Source: Microtetraspora glauca (GTDB lineage Bacteria > Actinomycetota > Actinomycetes > Streptosporangiales > Streptosporangiaceae). Taken from it: a DNA stretch of 34,289 bases. Where the stretch lies: NCBI GenBank assembly GCA_001570385.1, contig BBYL01000043.1, forward strand, positions 32,932 through 67,220, given 5' to 3'. The notes below the pieces were generated by a model that worked only from the letters and a program-made list of their open reading frames with translations, did not search any database and was not told the DNA's origin. A program made the position numbers and the translations under genes. Of this stretch, positions 1 through 7,773 are shown one piece after another. Each line of letters opens with the position of its first letter. Position 1 is the first letter of the stretch.

Positions 1-170
1 AACGCGGGGGGCGCTGGGACAGGGATGGGTGGAGCCCGGGTGGCACTCGCCCGCCCCGCCGTCTCGGCGCGACGGCGGAACGGACGACCGGGCCCGCTGC
101 ACGGAACGGCTGGAGCACTACCGGTACACGCGATGCGGCGACACTCGTTTTATGTCGTCCATATTTCGCG

Positions 171-200
171 ACGCTAAGCCCGACTTATGCCGACTGTCAA
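171..200 (-). promoter_or_regulatory. Leftward sigma-70-type promoter
   Basis: On the minus strand a perfect -35 TTGACA (200-195) is followed by an 18-bp spacer and a -10 TAGCGT (176-171), matching the actinobacterial TANNNT form. It points out of the window to the left, away from the ROK gene. It suggests an unseen divergent gene, possibly a sugar transporter operon, which is the usual ROK-regulator context. Seen: the motif. Inferred: activity and target. Confidence 0.5.
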
Positions 201-219
201 CAAAAGGTAGTGATCTGCT

Positions 220-230
220 GATGTAACATC
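220..230. promoter_or_regulatory. Small palindrome upstream of the ROK gene, possible operator
   Basis: GATGTAACATC is an 11-bp perfect palindrome around a central A, lying about 20 bp downstream of the leftward -35 element and 42 bp upstream of the preferred ROK start. Position fits an autoregulatory operator, but an 11-bp palindrome can occur by chance. Confidence 0.3.
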
Positions 231-272
231 ACGATGAAGCATCGGGTTCTGATGTCCGTTGAGGGAGAAGCG

Positions 273-1469
273 TTGGCGCACGGCACACTGAGCGAAGCCG
301 GCGGCCCTGCCGCGGGCGCGGGCGCCCTGCTCGCGATCCTCAGGGACGGGCAGGCCCGGACCCGCGCCGAGCTGGCCCAGCTCACCGGCCTGGCCAGGTC
401 CACCGTGTCTCAGCGGCTCGACGTGCTGATCAACCACGACTGGATCGTCCCCTCCGAGGACACCATCTCCTCCGGCGGACGCCCGGCCACAGCGTTCGCG
501 TTCAACCGGGGCGCCCGCATCGTGCTGTCCGCCGACCTGGGCGCGACGCACGCGCGGCTGGCGGTCACCGACCTCGGCATGGCGGTGCTGGCCGAGCGCG
601 CGGCCGAGCTGCCGATCGAGCGCGGCCCGGAGCCGACCCTGTCCTGGCTGGTCACCGCGTTCGAGGAGATGCTGGCCGAGACGGGGCACCCGCTCTCCCA
701 GATCTGCGGCATCGGGATCGGCCTGCCCGGACCGGTCGAGCACACGTCCGGCCGGCCGGTGAACCCGCCGATCATGCCCGGCTGGGACGACTTCCCCGTC
801 CCCGAGTGGCTCGGCGAGCGGCTCGGCGCCCCCGTCCTCGTCGACAACGACGTGAACATCATGGCCCTGGGCGAGCACTGGATCGCCAGCCCGGAGGTCG
901 ACCACCTGCTCTTCGTGAAGATCGGCACCGGCATCGGCTGCGGCATCATCGCCGACCGGCGGCTGCACCGCGGCTCGCAGGGCGCGGCGGGTGACATCGG
1001 ACACATCCGGGTCACCTCGGCGGGCGACGCGCTGTGCCGGTGCGGCAACTCCGGCTGCCTCGAAGCGGTCGCCAGTGGCGCCGCGATGGCCGCCACGCTG
1101 CGCGCCGCGGGCATCGACGCCGCGGGCAGCCGCGACGTCGTAGGGCTGATCCGCGGAGGCAGCGCCCAGGCCGCCCAGGTCATCCGGCAGGCCGGGCGGG
1201 ACATCGGCGGCGTGCTCGCGGCCATCGTCAACTTCTTCAACCCGTCGGTCATCGTCGTCGGCGGCGACATCGCCGAGGCGGGCGAGCACGTCCTCGCCGG
1301 CGTACGCGAGGCGATCTACAGCCGCTCCCTGCCCCTGGCCACCCAGCACCTGAACATCCGGGCCAGCGAGCTCGGCGACCGGGCGGGCGTCATCGGCGCC
1401 GCGGTCATGGTGGTCGAGCACGTGCTGGCGCCGGGCACCGTCGACCAGGCGGTCACCGCGCCGGCCTGA
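273..1469 (+). CDS. ROK-family transcriptional regulator
   Basis: Probable sugar-responsive transcription factor of the NagC/XylR (ROK) type. The N-terminus (about residues 12-60) is a winged helix-turn-helix with a LARSTVSQRLDVL recognition region. The rest is an ROK sugar-kinase fold: DLGATHARLAVTD at its start, LVDNDVN as the sugar/catalytic segment, and the ROK zinc signature with GHIRV followed by CRCGNSGCLE (first Cys about residue 255). I prefer TTG at 273 because GAGGGAG sits 5 nt before it; the in-frame ATGs at 234 and 252 lack a good Shine-Dalgarno. That gives 398 residues, normal for ROK repressors. A leftward promoter upstream suggests control of a divergent operon. The ligand cannot be read from sequence. 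Confidence 0.9.
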   Translation: MAHGTLSEAGGPAAGAGALLAILRDGQARTRAELAQLTGLARSTVSQRLDVLINHDWIVPSEDTISSGGRPATAFAFNRGARIVLSADLGATHARLAVTDLGMAVLAERAAELPIERGPEPTLSWLVTAFEEMLAETGHPLSQICGIGIGLPGPVEHTSGRPVNPPIMPGWDDFPVPEWLGERLGAPVLVDNDVNIMALGEHWIASPEVDHLLFVKIGTGIGCGIIADRRLHRGSQGAAGDIGHIRVTSAGDALCRCGNSGCLEAVASGAAMAATLRAAGIDAAGSRDVVGLIRGGSAQAAQVIRQAGRDIGGVLAAIVNFFNPSVIVVGGDIAEAGEHVLAGVREAIYSRSLPLATQHLNIRASELGDRAGVIGAAVMVVEHVLAPGTVDQAVTAPA

Positions 1470-1489
1470 ACGCCCGCGCCGCCGGTACA

Positions 1490-1518
1490 TTGACCGATCG
1501 GCGATCGCGCCGTAACAA
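1490..1518 (+). promoter_or_regulatory. Candidate promoter for the sugar isomerase-like gene
   Basis: TTGACC (1490-1495), a 17-bp spacer and TAACAA (1513-1518) lie in the gap after the ROK gene. The -35 is good and the -10 mediocre. A 6-bp inverted repeat (GTGACG at 1540-1545, CGTCAC at 1552-1557) follows at a position where it could be an operator or leader hairpin. Confidence 0.35.
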
Positions 1519-1628
1519 TGAGGGCGCCTTGATCCTCGGGTGACGGTGGCACGTCACAGGGACCGACCGGCACCACCGCACTCCCGACGTGTTCGGCGCA
1601 CGCGTCCTTGCCGAAGAGGACGGCAGCG

Positions 1629-2777
1629 ATGACCGCACACGAAGAATCCATCGAGACCTCCGACGCCCTGCGCCGCGCGCTCGGCCTGAGCCGGCGCCGC
1701 TTCCTCGCCGCCACGACGGGCGTCACGGCGGCGGCCGCCCTGACCGGGGTGGGTCCGCTCGCGTCGGCCGCCCGGGCCGCCGCCGGCGCGGCGGGAGGCA
1801 ACGGCGTGCTGGTGCCGCCGGGCAAGCGCGGCATCATCCTCTACACCGTGCGCGACGCGATCGGGCGCGACCCCGGCTCGACGCCCCTCGCCTCCGGCTT
1901 CCGCCGGGTGTTCGAGGAGTTGTCCCGGATCGGCTACAAGCAGGTGGAGTTCGCCGGGTACGGCCAGCATCCGAACGCCGAGGGCGGGGGCAACCTGGAG
2001 TCCGTCGAGGGCGCCCGGCTGCTGCGCCGGTGGCTGGACGACAACGGCCTGCAGGCGGAGGGCAACCACGGCTTCATCCCCGGCTCGTGGCCGCTCACGC
2101 CGTCCGACCTCGACCGGTTCAAGCTGCATCTGGAGATCGCCGGCATCCTCGGCCTCGGGCACATGGGCACCGGCGGCGACCCCACCGGCAGCGCGTACAA
2201 GGGCGACTGGGACGTGGCCGCCGAGAAGTGGAACCACCTGGGCTCGCTGGCCTCCGCCGCCGGGATCAAGCTATACACCCACAACCACGACGCGGCGTAC
2301 AACTTCCTCCTCGACAGCGGACCGCTCGACGCGGCCGGGCGGCCGACCCGGTCCTCGGGCATCCGCAAACTGGAGTACTTCCTCACGATCACGGACCCCA
2401 AGGACGTCTACCTGGAGATGGACATCTTCTGGGCACACGTGGCCCAGTTCAAGTTCCGGACGTACACCGCGCCCGACGGCTCGGCGCAGACCGGCGTCTT
2501 CGACCCCCTCGCCGTGGTGCGGGCGCAGACGAAGCGGTTCCCGCTGTTCCACGCCAAGGACGGCAAGTCCAACCCGGCCAGCGGCAACGGCTACGACATG
2601 GTGCCGTTCGGCACCGGTGACATCGACTACGCCGCCTTCTTCGCGAACATGGGGGCCAAGGGCTACCACAACCCGATGTACGAGCAGGACAACGCCCCGG
2701 GGGACGCCTCCGACCCGGGCCGCTCCCTGAGGTACGCCGAGCTGAGCTACGCCAACATGGCCGCCCTGCGCGGCTGA
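1629..2777 (+). CDS. Tat-exported sugar phosphate isomerase/epimerase-like protein
   Basis: 382-residue protein of the xylose-isomerase-like TIM barrel family (AP endonuclease 2 fold). The N-terminus is a Tat signal: a polar stretch, SRRRFLAATTG, a hydrophobic Ala-rich core and an Ala-rich cleavage region ending near residue 55. The barrel begins at GIILYTVRDAI. It contains a metal/substrate-type HNHDAAYNF segment, YLEMDIFWAH and LFHAKDGK, all typical of secreted sugar isomerase/epimerase-like proteins. ATG at 1629 is chosen because GAGGA lies 9 nt upstream; an in-frame TTG at 1608 is less likely. It follows the ROK gene in the same direction with about 160 bp between, so a link to carbohydrate use is plausible. 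The exact substrate is unknown. Confidence 0.8.
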   Translation: MTAHEESIETSDALRRALGLSRRRFLAATTGVTAAAALTGVGPLASAARAAAGAAGGNGVLVPPGKRGIILYTVRDAIGRDPGSTPLASGFRRVFEELSRIGYKQVEFAGYGQHPNAEGGGNLESVEGARLLRRWLDDNGLQAEGNHGFIPGSWPLTPSDLDRFKLHLEIAGILGLGHMGTGGDPTGSAYKGDWDVAAEKWNHLGSLASAAGIKLYTHNHDAAYNFLLDSGPLDAAGRPTRSSGIRKLEYFLTITDPKDVYLEMDIFWAHVAQFKFRTYTAPDGSAQTGVFDPLAVVRAQTKRFPLFHAKDGKSNPASGNGYDMVPFGTGDIDYAAFFANMGAKGYHNPMYEQDNAPGDASDPGRSLRYAELSYANMAALRG

Positions 2778-2805
2778 TCCGGGCGACCGTCCCCGTCTCC
2801 CGCGC

Positions 2806-3813
2806 TCACTCCTCGCCCGGCTCCGCCTCCGGCTCGGCCGGGGCACGCAGGGTGCCGGCGTGCGCGCGGGCGGCGGGGTCGCGGCGCGACTTCAGCAGGC
2901 TCGCCACGGTGGTGACGGCCAGAATGACGACGATCACCGCCAGCGAGAGGGGGGTCGGGATCTCCGGCACCCCGTCGCTCAGGCCGTGCGCCCAGTGCAA
3001 CACCAGCTTGACGCCGATGAACGCCAGAATCAGCGCCAGCCCGGTGGACAGGTAGACCAGCCGGTCGAGCAGTCCCTTGACGAGGAAGAACAGCGCGCGC
3101 AACCCCAGCAGGGCGAACACGTTGGCCACGAGGACGATGTACGGCTCCTCCGTCACGCCGAACACCGCCGGGATCGAGTCCAGCGCGAACAGCAGGTCGG
3201 TGCTGCCGATGGCGACGAGCACCACGAACAGAGGTGTGACCACGCGGCGCCCGCCCACCCGGGCGATCATCTTGCCGCCGACGTACTCGGAGGACACCGG
3301 CAGCACGCGGCGGGTGAGCCGCACGAGCGCGTTGTCGTCGGCGCTCGGGTCCTCGTCGCGGTGCCGGTAGAGCTGCACGGCGGTCCAGATCAGCAGCAGC
3401 CCGAAGACCAGGAACATGAACGAGAACAGCGACAGCAGGGCGGCGCCGAGCACGATGAAGACGACCCGCAGCACGAGCGCGATCAGGATGCCGAAGGTCA
3501 GCGCCTTGCGCTGGTACTCGCCGGGCACCGCGAACGTGCTCATGATGATCACGAAGACGAAGAGGTTGTCGACCGACAGGCTCTTCTCGACGACGTACCC
3601 GGCGAAGTACTCGGCGCCGTACTCCCATCCCGCGTAGGAGGCGAAGACCAGGCCGAAGACCACGGCGACCGCGATGTAGAACACCGACCAGCCGACGGCC
3701 TCGCGGAAGCCCACCGTGTGCGGCCGTACGATGCCGAGCGTCAGATCGAGTGCGAACAGCACGACGATCACTCCGATGGTCAGCGCCCAGCCGACCGCGG
3801 TTACCTCCAGCAC
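2806..3813 (-). CDS. TerC-family integral membrane protein
   Basis: 335-residue polytopic membrane protein of the TerC/Alx family, associated with tellurite resistance and metal (manganese) export. About eight hydrophobic segments are visible. The family motifs are present: EKSLSVDNLFVFVII in the first half and GSTDLLFALDSIPAVFGVT in the second, with intramembrane Asp residues. The C-terminal tail is short and acidic. The GTG start at 3813 is chosen because GGAGGT lies 6 nt upstream and it places the first membrane helix (VGWALTIGVIVVLFALDL) at the N-terminus; the frame is open further upstream but that part is not protein-like. It converges with the isomerase-like gene, stop codons 28 bp apart. 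Metal specificity is not decided by sequence. Confidence 0.9.
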   Translation of the reverse strand: MLEVTAVGWALTIGVIVVLFALDLTLGIVRPHTVGFREAVGWSVFYIAVAVVFGLVFASYAGWEYGAEYFAGYVVEKSLSVDNLFVFVIIMSTFAVPGEYQRKALTFGILIALVLRVVFIVLGAALLSLFSFMFLVFGLLLIWTAVQLYRHRDEDPSADDNALVRLTRRVLPVSSEYVGGKMIARVGGRRVVTPLFVVLVAIGSTDLLFALDSIPAVFGVTEEPYIVLVANVFALLGLRALFFLVKGLLDRLVYLSTGLALILAFIGVKLVLHWAHGLSDGVPEIPTPLSLAVIVVILAVTTVASLLKSRRDPAARAHAGTLRAPAEPEAEPGEE

Positions 3814-3968
3814 AGGATGACCTCCACCACGTCCACGACGATTCGCACGGGCCGACTCGGCGCCGCCGCCCGGCATGCCACGACATGGGGCCGGGTGAGC
3901 GGAAATACCCGCGCTTGCTCGTCCGCCTAACGCGCGTGGGGCCGCTCGGGTTCCGGGCGGCCCGGATA

Positions 3969-4460
3969 TCAGCGCGCCCGGGCCATCCCGGCGAGGATGC
4001 GGGTCATCGCGCCTTCGAGGTGACCGCGCAGCGCGGCCACGGCGCCGCCGATCGCGGGCATCAGCGGGCGGGTGTTGGCGGCGGCGATCCCGACGCATCC
4101 CTCGCGCGCCGCCGCCTCGACGTACCGGAACGCCCCGCCGAAGTGGAAGGCGCGGCGGACGGTGACCGCTCCGATGCCGAATTCCCGCGCCTTGCGCACG
4201 GCGAGGGCCATGGCCTGGTCGCCGGTGAGCTGGCCGAGCGCGTGTCCCGCGTCGAGCACCGCGACGGCGCCCTTGTCGACGACGACCTCGGCCTGCTCGC
4301 GACGGCTGACGGATCCGGCCGACACCCTGTCGATGTACATCGGCACGAGCATGGTGCCGTGCGAGGCCACGCCGCGCATGTCCGCCTCGAACACCGCGCC
4401 GACCGCGTCCCGAAGCCAGTACGCGGGCACGACTCCGTCGCCACCCGTCGAAGCAATCAC
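3969..4460 (-). pseudogene. Truncated malate/L-lactate dehydrogenase (Ldh_2 family) remnant
   Basis: The 163-residue frame matches the N-terminal half of the NAD(P)-dependent malate/L-lactate/ureidoglycolate dehydrogenase family: EADMRGVASHGT, the YIDRVSAG helix, DAGHALGQLTGDQAM, and HFGGAFRYVEAAAREGCVG leading into NTRPLMPA. Family members are about 330-360 residues. Here the match stops just after the NTxPLMPP-type motif and a short unrelated tail ends the frame, so most of the second half is gone. The first about 15 residues of the usual N-terminal helix also appear shortened. A GTG start with CCTCCC (minus-strand GGGAGG, 4467-4472) 6 nt away is intact, so the fragment may still be translated. 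Probably a decayed gene. Confidence 0.75.
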
Positions 4461-4499
4461 CCGAAACCTCCCAAAAGTCCGCGCTCTTGGAAGAGGGCC

Positions 4500-4530
4500 G
4501 TCAAGTATCTGATATCAAATGTCAAGTATC
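4500..4530. promoter_or_regulatory. Repeated operator-like motif upstream of the dehydrogenase remnant
   Basis: GTCAAGTATC occurs at 4500-4509 and again at 4521-4530, exactly 21 bp apart, two helical turns. Between them is the palindrome TGATATCA (4510-4517). Read on the minus strand this includes a perfect TTGACA (4525-4520). The site looks like a GntR/FadR-type operator-promoter for the truncated gene, but no such regulator is encoded nearby. Confidence 0.4.
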
Positions 4531-4667
4531 AGGATTGATGACTCTCCGTCGATCATTGATCACGACGTACGGCCCGGGTACGGGGACTGACGGCCGCCGG
4601 ACGATCCCCGTGCGGGATGATCAGGCGGACGGGGACGCTCCCGTACGGGCGAGAGGGGCGAGGTCCC

Positions 4668-5111
4668 ATGGCTGACGATCGACCGGCCGCGCGGGTGCTG
4701 TGCGTGGACGAGGACGGATGCGTGCTGCTGCTGCGCTGGCGGGACCCGGTCGCCGGCCGTACCTTCTGGGAGCCCCCCGGCGGCGGGATCGAGCCGGGTG
4801 AGACACCCCTCGACGCGGCGCGGCGCGAATTGACCGAGGAGACCGGCCTGCACGGCTCCGCCGTGGCCGACCGGTCGGTGCCCGTCGACCGCGACTACAT
4901 GTGGCTGGGCGTTCACTACATCAAGACGGAGCCGTTCTACCTGGCGAGGTTCGGCACGCGCCCCGAGGTCACGCCGTCGGTGCTGACGTCGGAGGAGAGC
5001 GACACCTATCTCGGGTTCGGGTGGTTCTCCCCCGCCGAGCTCACCGCGCTGGACGAGCCCGTCGAGCCGCCGCTCCTCGCCGCCGTTCTGGAGCGACTCG
5101 CCGCACCGTGA
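4668..5111 (+). CDS. NUDIX hydrolase
   Basis: 147-residue single-domain NUDIX protein that probably hydrolyses a nucleoside diphosphate derivative. The Nudix box is complete: GGGIEPGETPLDAARR followed by ELTEETGL fits GX5EX7REUXEEXGU, around residues 39-61. The ATG at 4668 follows a purine-rich GAGAGGGGCGAGG stretch and places the first beta-strand (ARVLCVDEDGCVLLLRW) at the N-terminus; the frame is open to 4617 but without protein-like sequence. It stands alone between the dehydrogenase remnant and the B12 locus. The substrate cannot be predicted. Confidence 0.9.
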   Translation: MADDRPAARVLCVDEDGCVLLLRWRDPVAGRTFWEPPGGGIEPGETPLDAARRELTEETGLHGSAVADRSVPVDRDYMWLGVHYIKTEPFYLARFGTRPEVTPSVLTSEESDTYLGFGWFSPAELTALDEPVEPPLLAAVLERLAAP

Positions 5112-5238
5112 CATCGCCGTGACGCCGTCGTGAAGGGCATCGCCATGAAGGGCGTGCCGGGCGCTCCCGTAAACTGGCGCCCCGCGACGGCAGGCCGTCG
5201 GAGGCGGTTCATCCTGCGCCGCACCGCATGGCGACCCA

Positions 5239-5288
5239 CTGACGATCCCTGACGACTACCGACGACCACTGACGACCACTGACGACTG
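5239..5288 (+). repeat. 10-bp-period tandem repeat upstream of the PPOX-cobL-cobM operon
   Basis: Five copies of a degenerate 10-mer of form GACGACCACT begin at 5241, 5251, 5261, 5271 and 5281, ending 14 bp before the PPOX start. The period is one helical turn, so each copy faces the same side of the DNA. A near-palindrome (CGACGGC at 5185-5191, GCCGTCG at 5194-5200) lies upstream. I looked for a cobalamin riboswitch here and did not find one. Confidence 0.7.
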
Positions 5289-5301
5289 TTCGAGGTGAAC
5301 G

Positions 5302-5718
5302 ATGCCGGCGGGAGCCGCACTGCCCGACCTGACGGGACTCGGCGAGGGGTTCGGCGCCTTCTGGCGTGAGCGGCACCTGTGCACGCTGACCACCGTGCGC
5401 CCCGACGGAACGCCGCACGTGGTGCCGGTCGGGGTGACACTCGACCCCGGCGCGGCGGTCGCCCGGGTGATCACCTCGCGGGGTTCGCGGAAGGCCCGGC
5501 TGGTGGCCGCGGCCGGGCCCGACGGCGCGGCGGTCGCCGTCTGCCAGGTGGACGGCCGCCGATGGTCGACCCTGGAGGGGCGTGCCGTGATCCGGGACAC
5601 CCCTGAGGAGGTCGCCGACGCCGAGCGGCGGTACGCGGCGCGCTACCGGCCGCCACGGGAGAACCCCCAGCGGGTGGTGATCGAGATCCGGGTCGCCCGG
5701 GTGCTCGGCAATGTCTGA
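5302..5718 (+). CDS. PPOX-class, probably F420-dependent, tetrapyrrole-type reductase (Rv2074-like)
   Basis: 138-residue FMN/F420-binding split-barrel protein of the pyridoxamine 5'-phosphate oxidase superfamily. The strands ERHLCTLTTVRPDGTPHVVP and VARVITSRGSRKARLV and the block CQVDGRRWSTLEGRA, then RYAARYRPPRENPQRVVIEI, closely resemble, as I recall it, M. tuberculosis Rv2074, a protein of nearly the same length with F420H2-dependent biliverdin reductase activity in vitro and also a neighbour of cobL. The stop overlaps the cobL start by 8 bp, so the two are translationally coupled. That suggests a job in corrin metabolism, for example reducing a corrin intermediate or cobalt; this is inference. 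Cofactor choice (F420 or FMN) is unproven. Confidence 0.85.
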   Translation: MPAGAALPDLTGLGEGFGAFWRERHLCTLTTVRPDGTPHVVPVGVTLDPGAAVARVITSRGSRKARLVAAAGPDGAAVAVCQVDGRRWSTLEGRAVIRDTPEEVADAERRYAARYRPPRENPQRVVIEIRVARVLGNV

Positions 5719-7027
5719 GCCGGACGACCGGATCACCGTCGTCGGCATCGGGACCGACGGCTGGAGCGGCCTCGGCCCGGCGGCGCGTGACGCCCTGCTG
5801 GCCGCCGACGTCCTCATGGGCAGCGTGAGGCAACTCGCCCTGGTCTCCGAGGCCCGCGTCTCCGGGATCGGCGCGGAACGGGTGACCTGGCCGTCCCCGC
5901 TGCTCCCCGCGCTGCCCGGTCTGCTCTCCGCGCACCGGGGCCGTGCCGTGTGCGTGCTCGCCAGCGGCGATCCCCTGTTCTTCGGCGTCGGCTCCACGCT
6001 GGTCCGCCTCCTCGGCCCCGACCGGGTGCGGGTGATCCCGCACCTGTCGTCGCTGTCGCTCGCCTGCGCCCGGATGGGCTGGACGGTCCAGGAGACCGAG
6101 GTGGTGAGCCTGGTCGGCCGCCCCGACGAGCTGCTCCACTCGGCGATCCTGCCGGGACGCCGGGTGCTGGTACTCGGCGCGGGCAGGACCGCGCCCGCGC
6201 GGGTCGCCGCGCTGCTCGCCGCTCGCGGGTACGGCGGAAGCCCGGTGACGGTGCTCTCCGATCTCGGCGGCCCGGGCGAGAGCCGGATCTCCGGTACGGC
6301 GGAGCGGTGGGACCTGCCCGGACGGCCCGGTCCCTCTCCGTTGAGCGTGATCGCGGTGGAATGCCGGGCGGATCCCGGAGTGACGCCGCTTCCCCGCGTC
6401 CCGGGACTGCCGGATGACGCGTTCGAGCACGACGGGCAGCTCACCAAGCGGGAGGTACGCGCGGTCACCCTGTCCCGGCTCGCGCCCGTACCCGGCGAGC
6501 TGCTATGGGACGTGGGCGCGGGCGCGGGCAGCATCGCGATCGAGTGGATGCGCAGCCATCCGGCCTGCCGCGCGATCGCGGTGGAGAGCCGCCGGGAGCG
6601 CGCGGATCGGGCGGCCCGCAACGCGGCGGCGCTGGGCGTGCCCGACCTGGAGATCGTCGTCGGAGCCGCCCCGGACGCGCTCGCCGGCCTGGCCGTTCCC
6701 GACGCCGTCTTCGTCGGGGGCGGAGCGACGGCCCCCGGCCTGCTGGACGCCTGCTGGGCCGCGCTCAGACCCGGCGGCAGGCTGGTGGTCAACGCCGTCA
6801 CCCTGGAGTCCGAGGCGGTCGTGACCGGCTGGTACGGCAGGCTCGGCGGAGATCTGGTGCGCCTCGCGGTCAACCGCGCGGCCCCCGTCGGCGGCTTCAC
6901 CGGCTGGCGGGCCATGATGCCGGTGACCGTGTGGTCGGCGGTGAAGACAGCGGTGAAGACGGCGGCGCGAACAGCACCGGGCATAGTGGCGCGAACAGTG
7001 GAATCGGGTGCGGAGGAGCGGTCGTGA
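5711..7027 (+). CDS. cobL: Precorrin-6Y C5,15-methyltransferase (decarboxylating), CbiE-CbiT fusion
   Basis: 438-residue bifunctional enzyme that methylates C5 and C15 of precorrin-6Y and decarboxylates the C12 acetate side chain, giving precorrin-8X. The N-terminal CbiE half (about residues 6-210) starts ITVVGIGTDGW and has the tetrapyrrole methylase LASGDPLFFGVGSTL loop. The CbiT half (about 225-400) starts GQLTKREVRAVTLSRL and carries the SAM-binding LLWDVGAGAGSIAIEW motif. A tail of about 30 residues rich in VKTA/ARTA repeats follows and is not part of the family fold. The start ATG lies inside the end of the PPOX gene; the stop overlaps cobM in GTGA. Confidence 0.97.
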   Translation: MSEPDDRITVVGIGTDGWSGLGPAARDALLAADVLMGSVRQLALVSEARVSGIGAERVTWPSPLLPALPGLLSAHRGRAVCVLASGDPLFFGVGSTLVRLLGPDRVRVIPHLSSLSLACARMGWTVQETEVVSLVGRPDELLHSAILPGRRVLVLGAGRTAPARVAALLAARGYGGSPVTVLSDLGGPGESRISGTAERWDLPGRPGPSPLSVIAVECRADPGVTPLPRVPGLPDDAFEHDGQLTKREVRAVTLSRLAPVPGELLWDVGAGAGSIAIEWMRSHPACRAIAVESRRERADRAARNAAALGVPDLEIVVGAAPDALAGLAVPDAVFVGGGATAPGLLDACWAALRPGGRLVVNAVTLESEAVVTGWYGRLGGDLVRLAVNRAAPVGGFTGWRAMMPVTVWSAVKTAVKTAARTAPGIVARTVESGAEERS

Positions 7028-7773
7028 CGGGCGTGGTGCACTTCATCGGGGCGGGACCTGGTGCCGCCGACCTCATCACGGTCCGCGGCCTGCGGGTGAT
7101 CGCCTCGTCCCCGGTGTGCCTGTACGCCGGGTCGCTGGTGCCCCGGGAACTGCTGGACGACTGCCCGCCGGGGGCGCGGCTGGTGGACACCTCCCAGCTC
7201 AATCTGGACGAGATCGTCGCCGAGATGTCCGCCGCGCACGCCGCCGGGCTGGACGTGGCCCGGCTGCATTCGGGCGACCCGTCCGTGTTCAGCGCGATGG
7301 CGGAGCAGATGCGGCGGCTGGACGTTCTCGGCGTGCCGTATGACGTGGTGCCGGGCGTCCCCGCCTTCGCGGCCGCGGCGGCGGCGCTGAGGCGGGAGTT
7401 CACCGTGCCCGGGGTCGGGCAGTCGATCATCCTCACCCGTACGTCGGCGCGAGCGACGCCGATGCCGGAGGGCGAGGACCTGGCCACGCTGGCCGCGAGC
7501 CGGGCGACCATGGTGCTGCATCTGGCGGTGCAGCGGATCGAGGCGGTCGTCGAGGAACTGCTCCCCGCCTACGGGGCGGACTGTCCGGTCGCGGTGGTGG
7601 CGCGGGCGAGCAGGGACGACGAGGTGATCCTGCGCGGCACCCTGGCCGACATCGCCGAGCGGGTCCGCTCCGCCGGGGTCGTGCGGACCGCCGTGATCGT
7701 GGTGGGCAGGGTGCTGACGGCGTCGGCGTTCCCCGACAGCCACCTCTACTCGGCGGACCGGTGCCGCGACTGA
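7024..7773 (+). CDS. cobM: Precorrin-4 C11-methyltransferase
   Basis: 249-residue SAM-dependent tetrapyrrole methylase that methylates C11 of precorrin-4 to give precorrin-5. Visible motifs are VHFIGAGPGAADLITVRG at the N-terminus, VCLYAGSLVP, ARLHSGDPSVF and YDVVPGVPAFAAAAAALRRE, then LTRTSARATPMP, all characteristic of CobM/CbiF. GTG at 7024 overlaps the cobL stop by 4 bp, so the operon is coupled. The 3' end overlaps the convergent cbiD by 28 bp. Confidence 0.97.
   Translation: MTGVVHFIGAGPGAADLITVRGLRVIASSPVCLYAGSLVPRELLDDCPPGARLVDTSQLNLDEIVAEMSAAHAAGLDVARLHSGDPSVFSAMAEQMRRLDVLGVPYDVVPGVPAFAAAAAALRREFTVPGVGQSIILTRTSARATPMPEGEDLATLAASRATMVLHLAVQRIEAVVEELLPAYGADCPVAVVARASRDDEVILRGTLADIAERVRSAGVVRTAVIVVGRVLTASAFPDSHLYSADRCRD

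Larger units (their letters stand above)
1..272. other. Left-edge intergenic region upstream of the ROK gene
   Basis: I see no convincing gene here. A short open frame from about 29 to 226 has no ribosome binding site and no recognisable protein. The right half (about 145-235) is AT-richer than its surroundings and holds a leftward promoter-like element and a small palindrome, both listed separately. That layout is usual for a regulator gene divergent from the operon it controls, which would lie outside the window. Confidence 0.6.

Noticed and set aside
29..226. 65-codon plus-strand frame at the left edge
   Set aside because: No ribosome binding site, no protein-like composition, and it overlaps the promoter region.
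174..1490. Long minus-strand frame opposite the ROK gene
   Set aside because: Compositional shadow of the ROK gene: Asp/Arg/Val-rich without domains.
3814..3968. Manganese (yybP-ykoY) riboswitch upstream of the TerC-family gene
   Set aside because: This is a common context for that riboswitch, but I could not find its conserved core on the minus strand.
5112..5301. Cobalamin riboswitch in front of the PPOX-cobL-cobM operon
   Set aside because: The region has CCCACTGAC-like words but no GCCACTGT box, no GGTGNAAxxCC core and no closing P1 stem.
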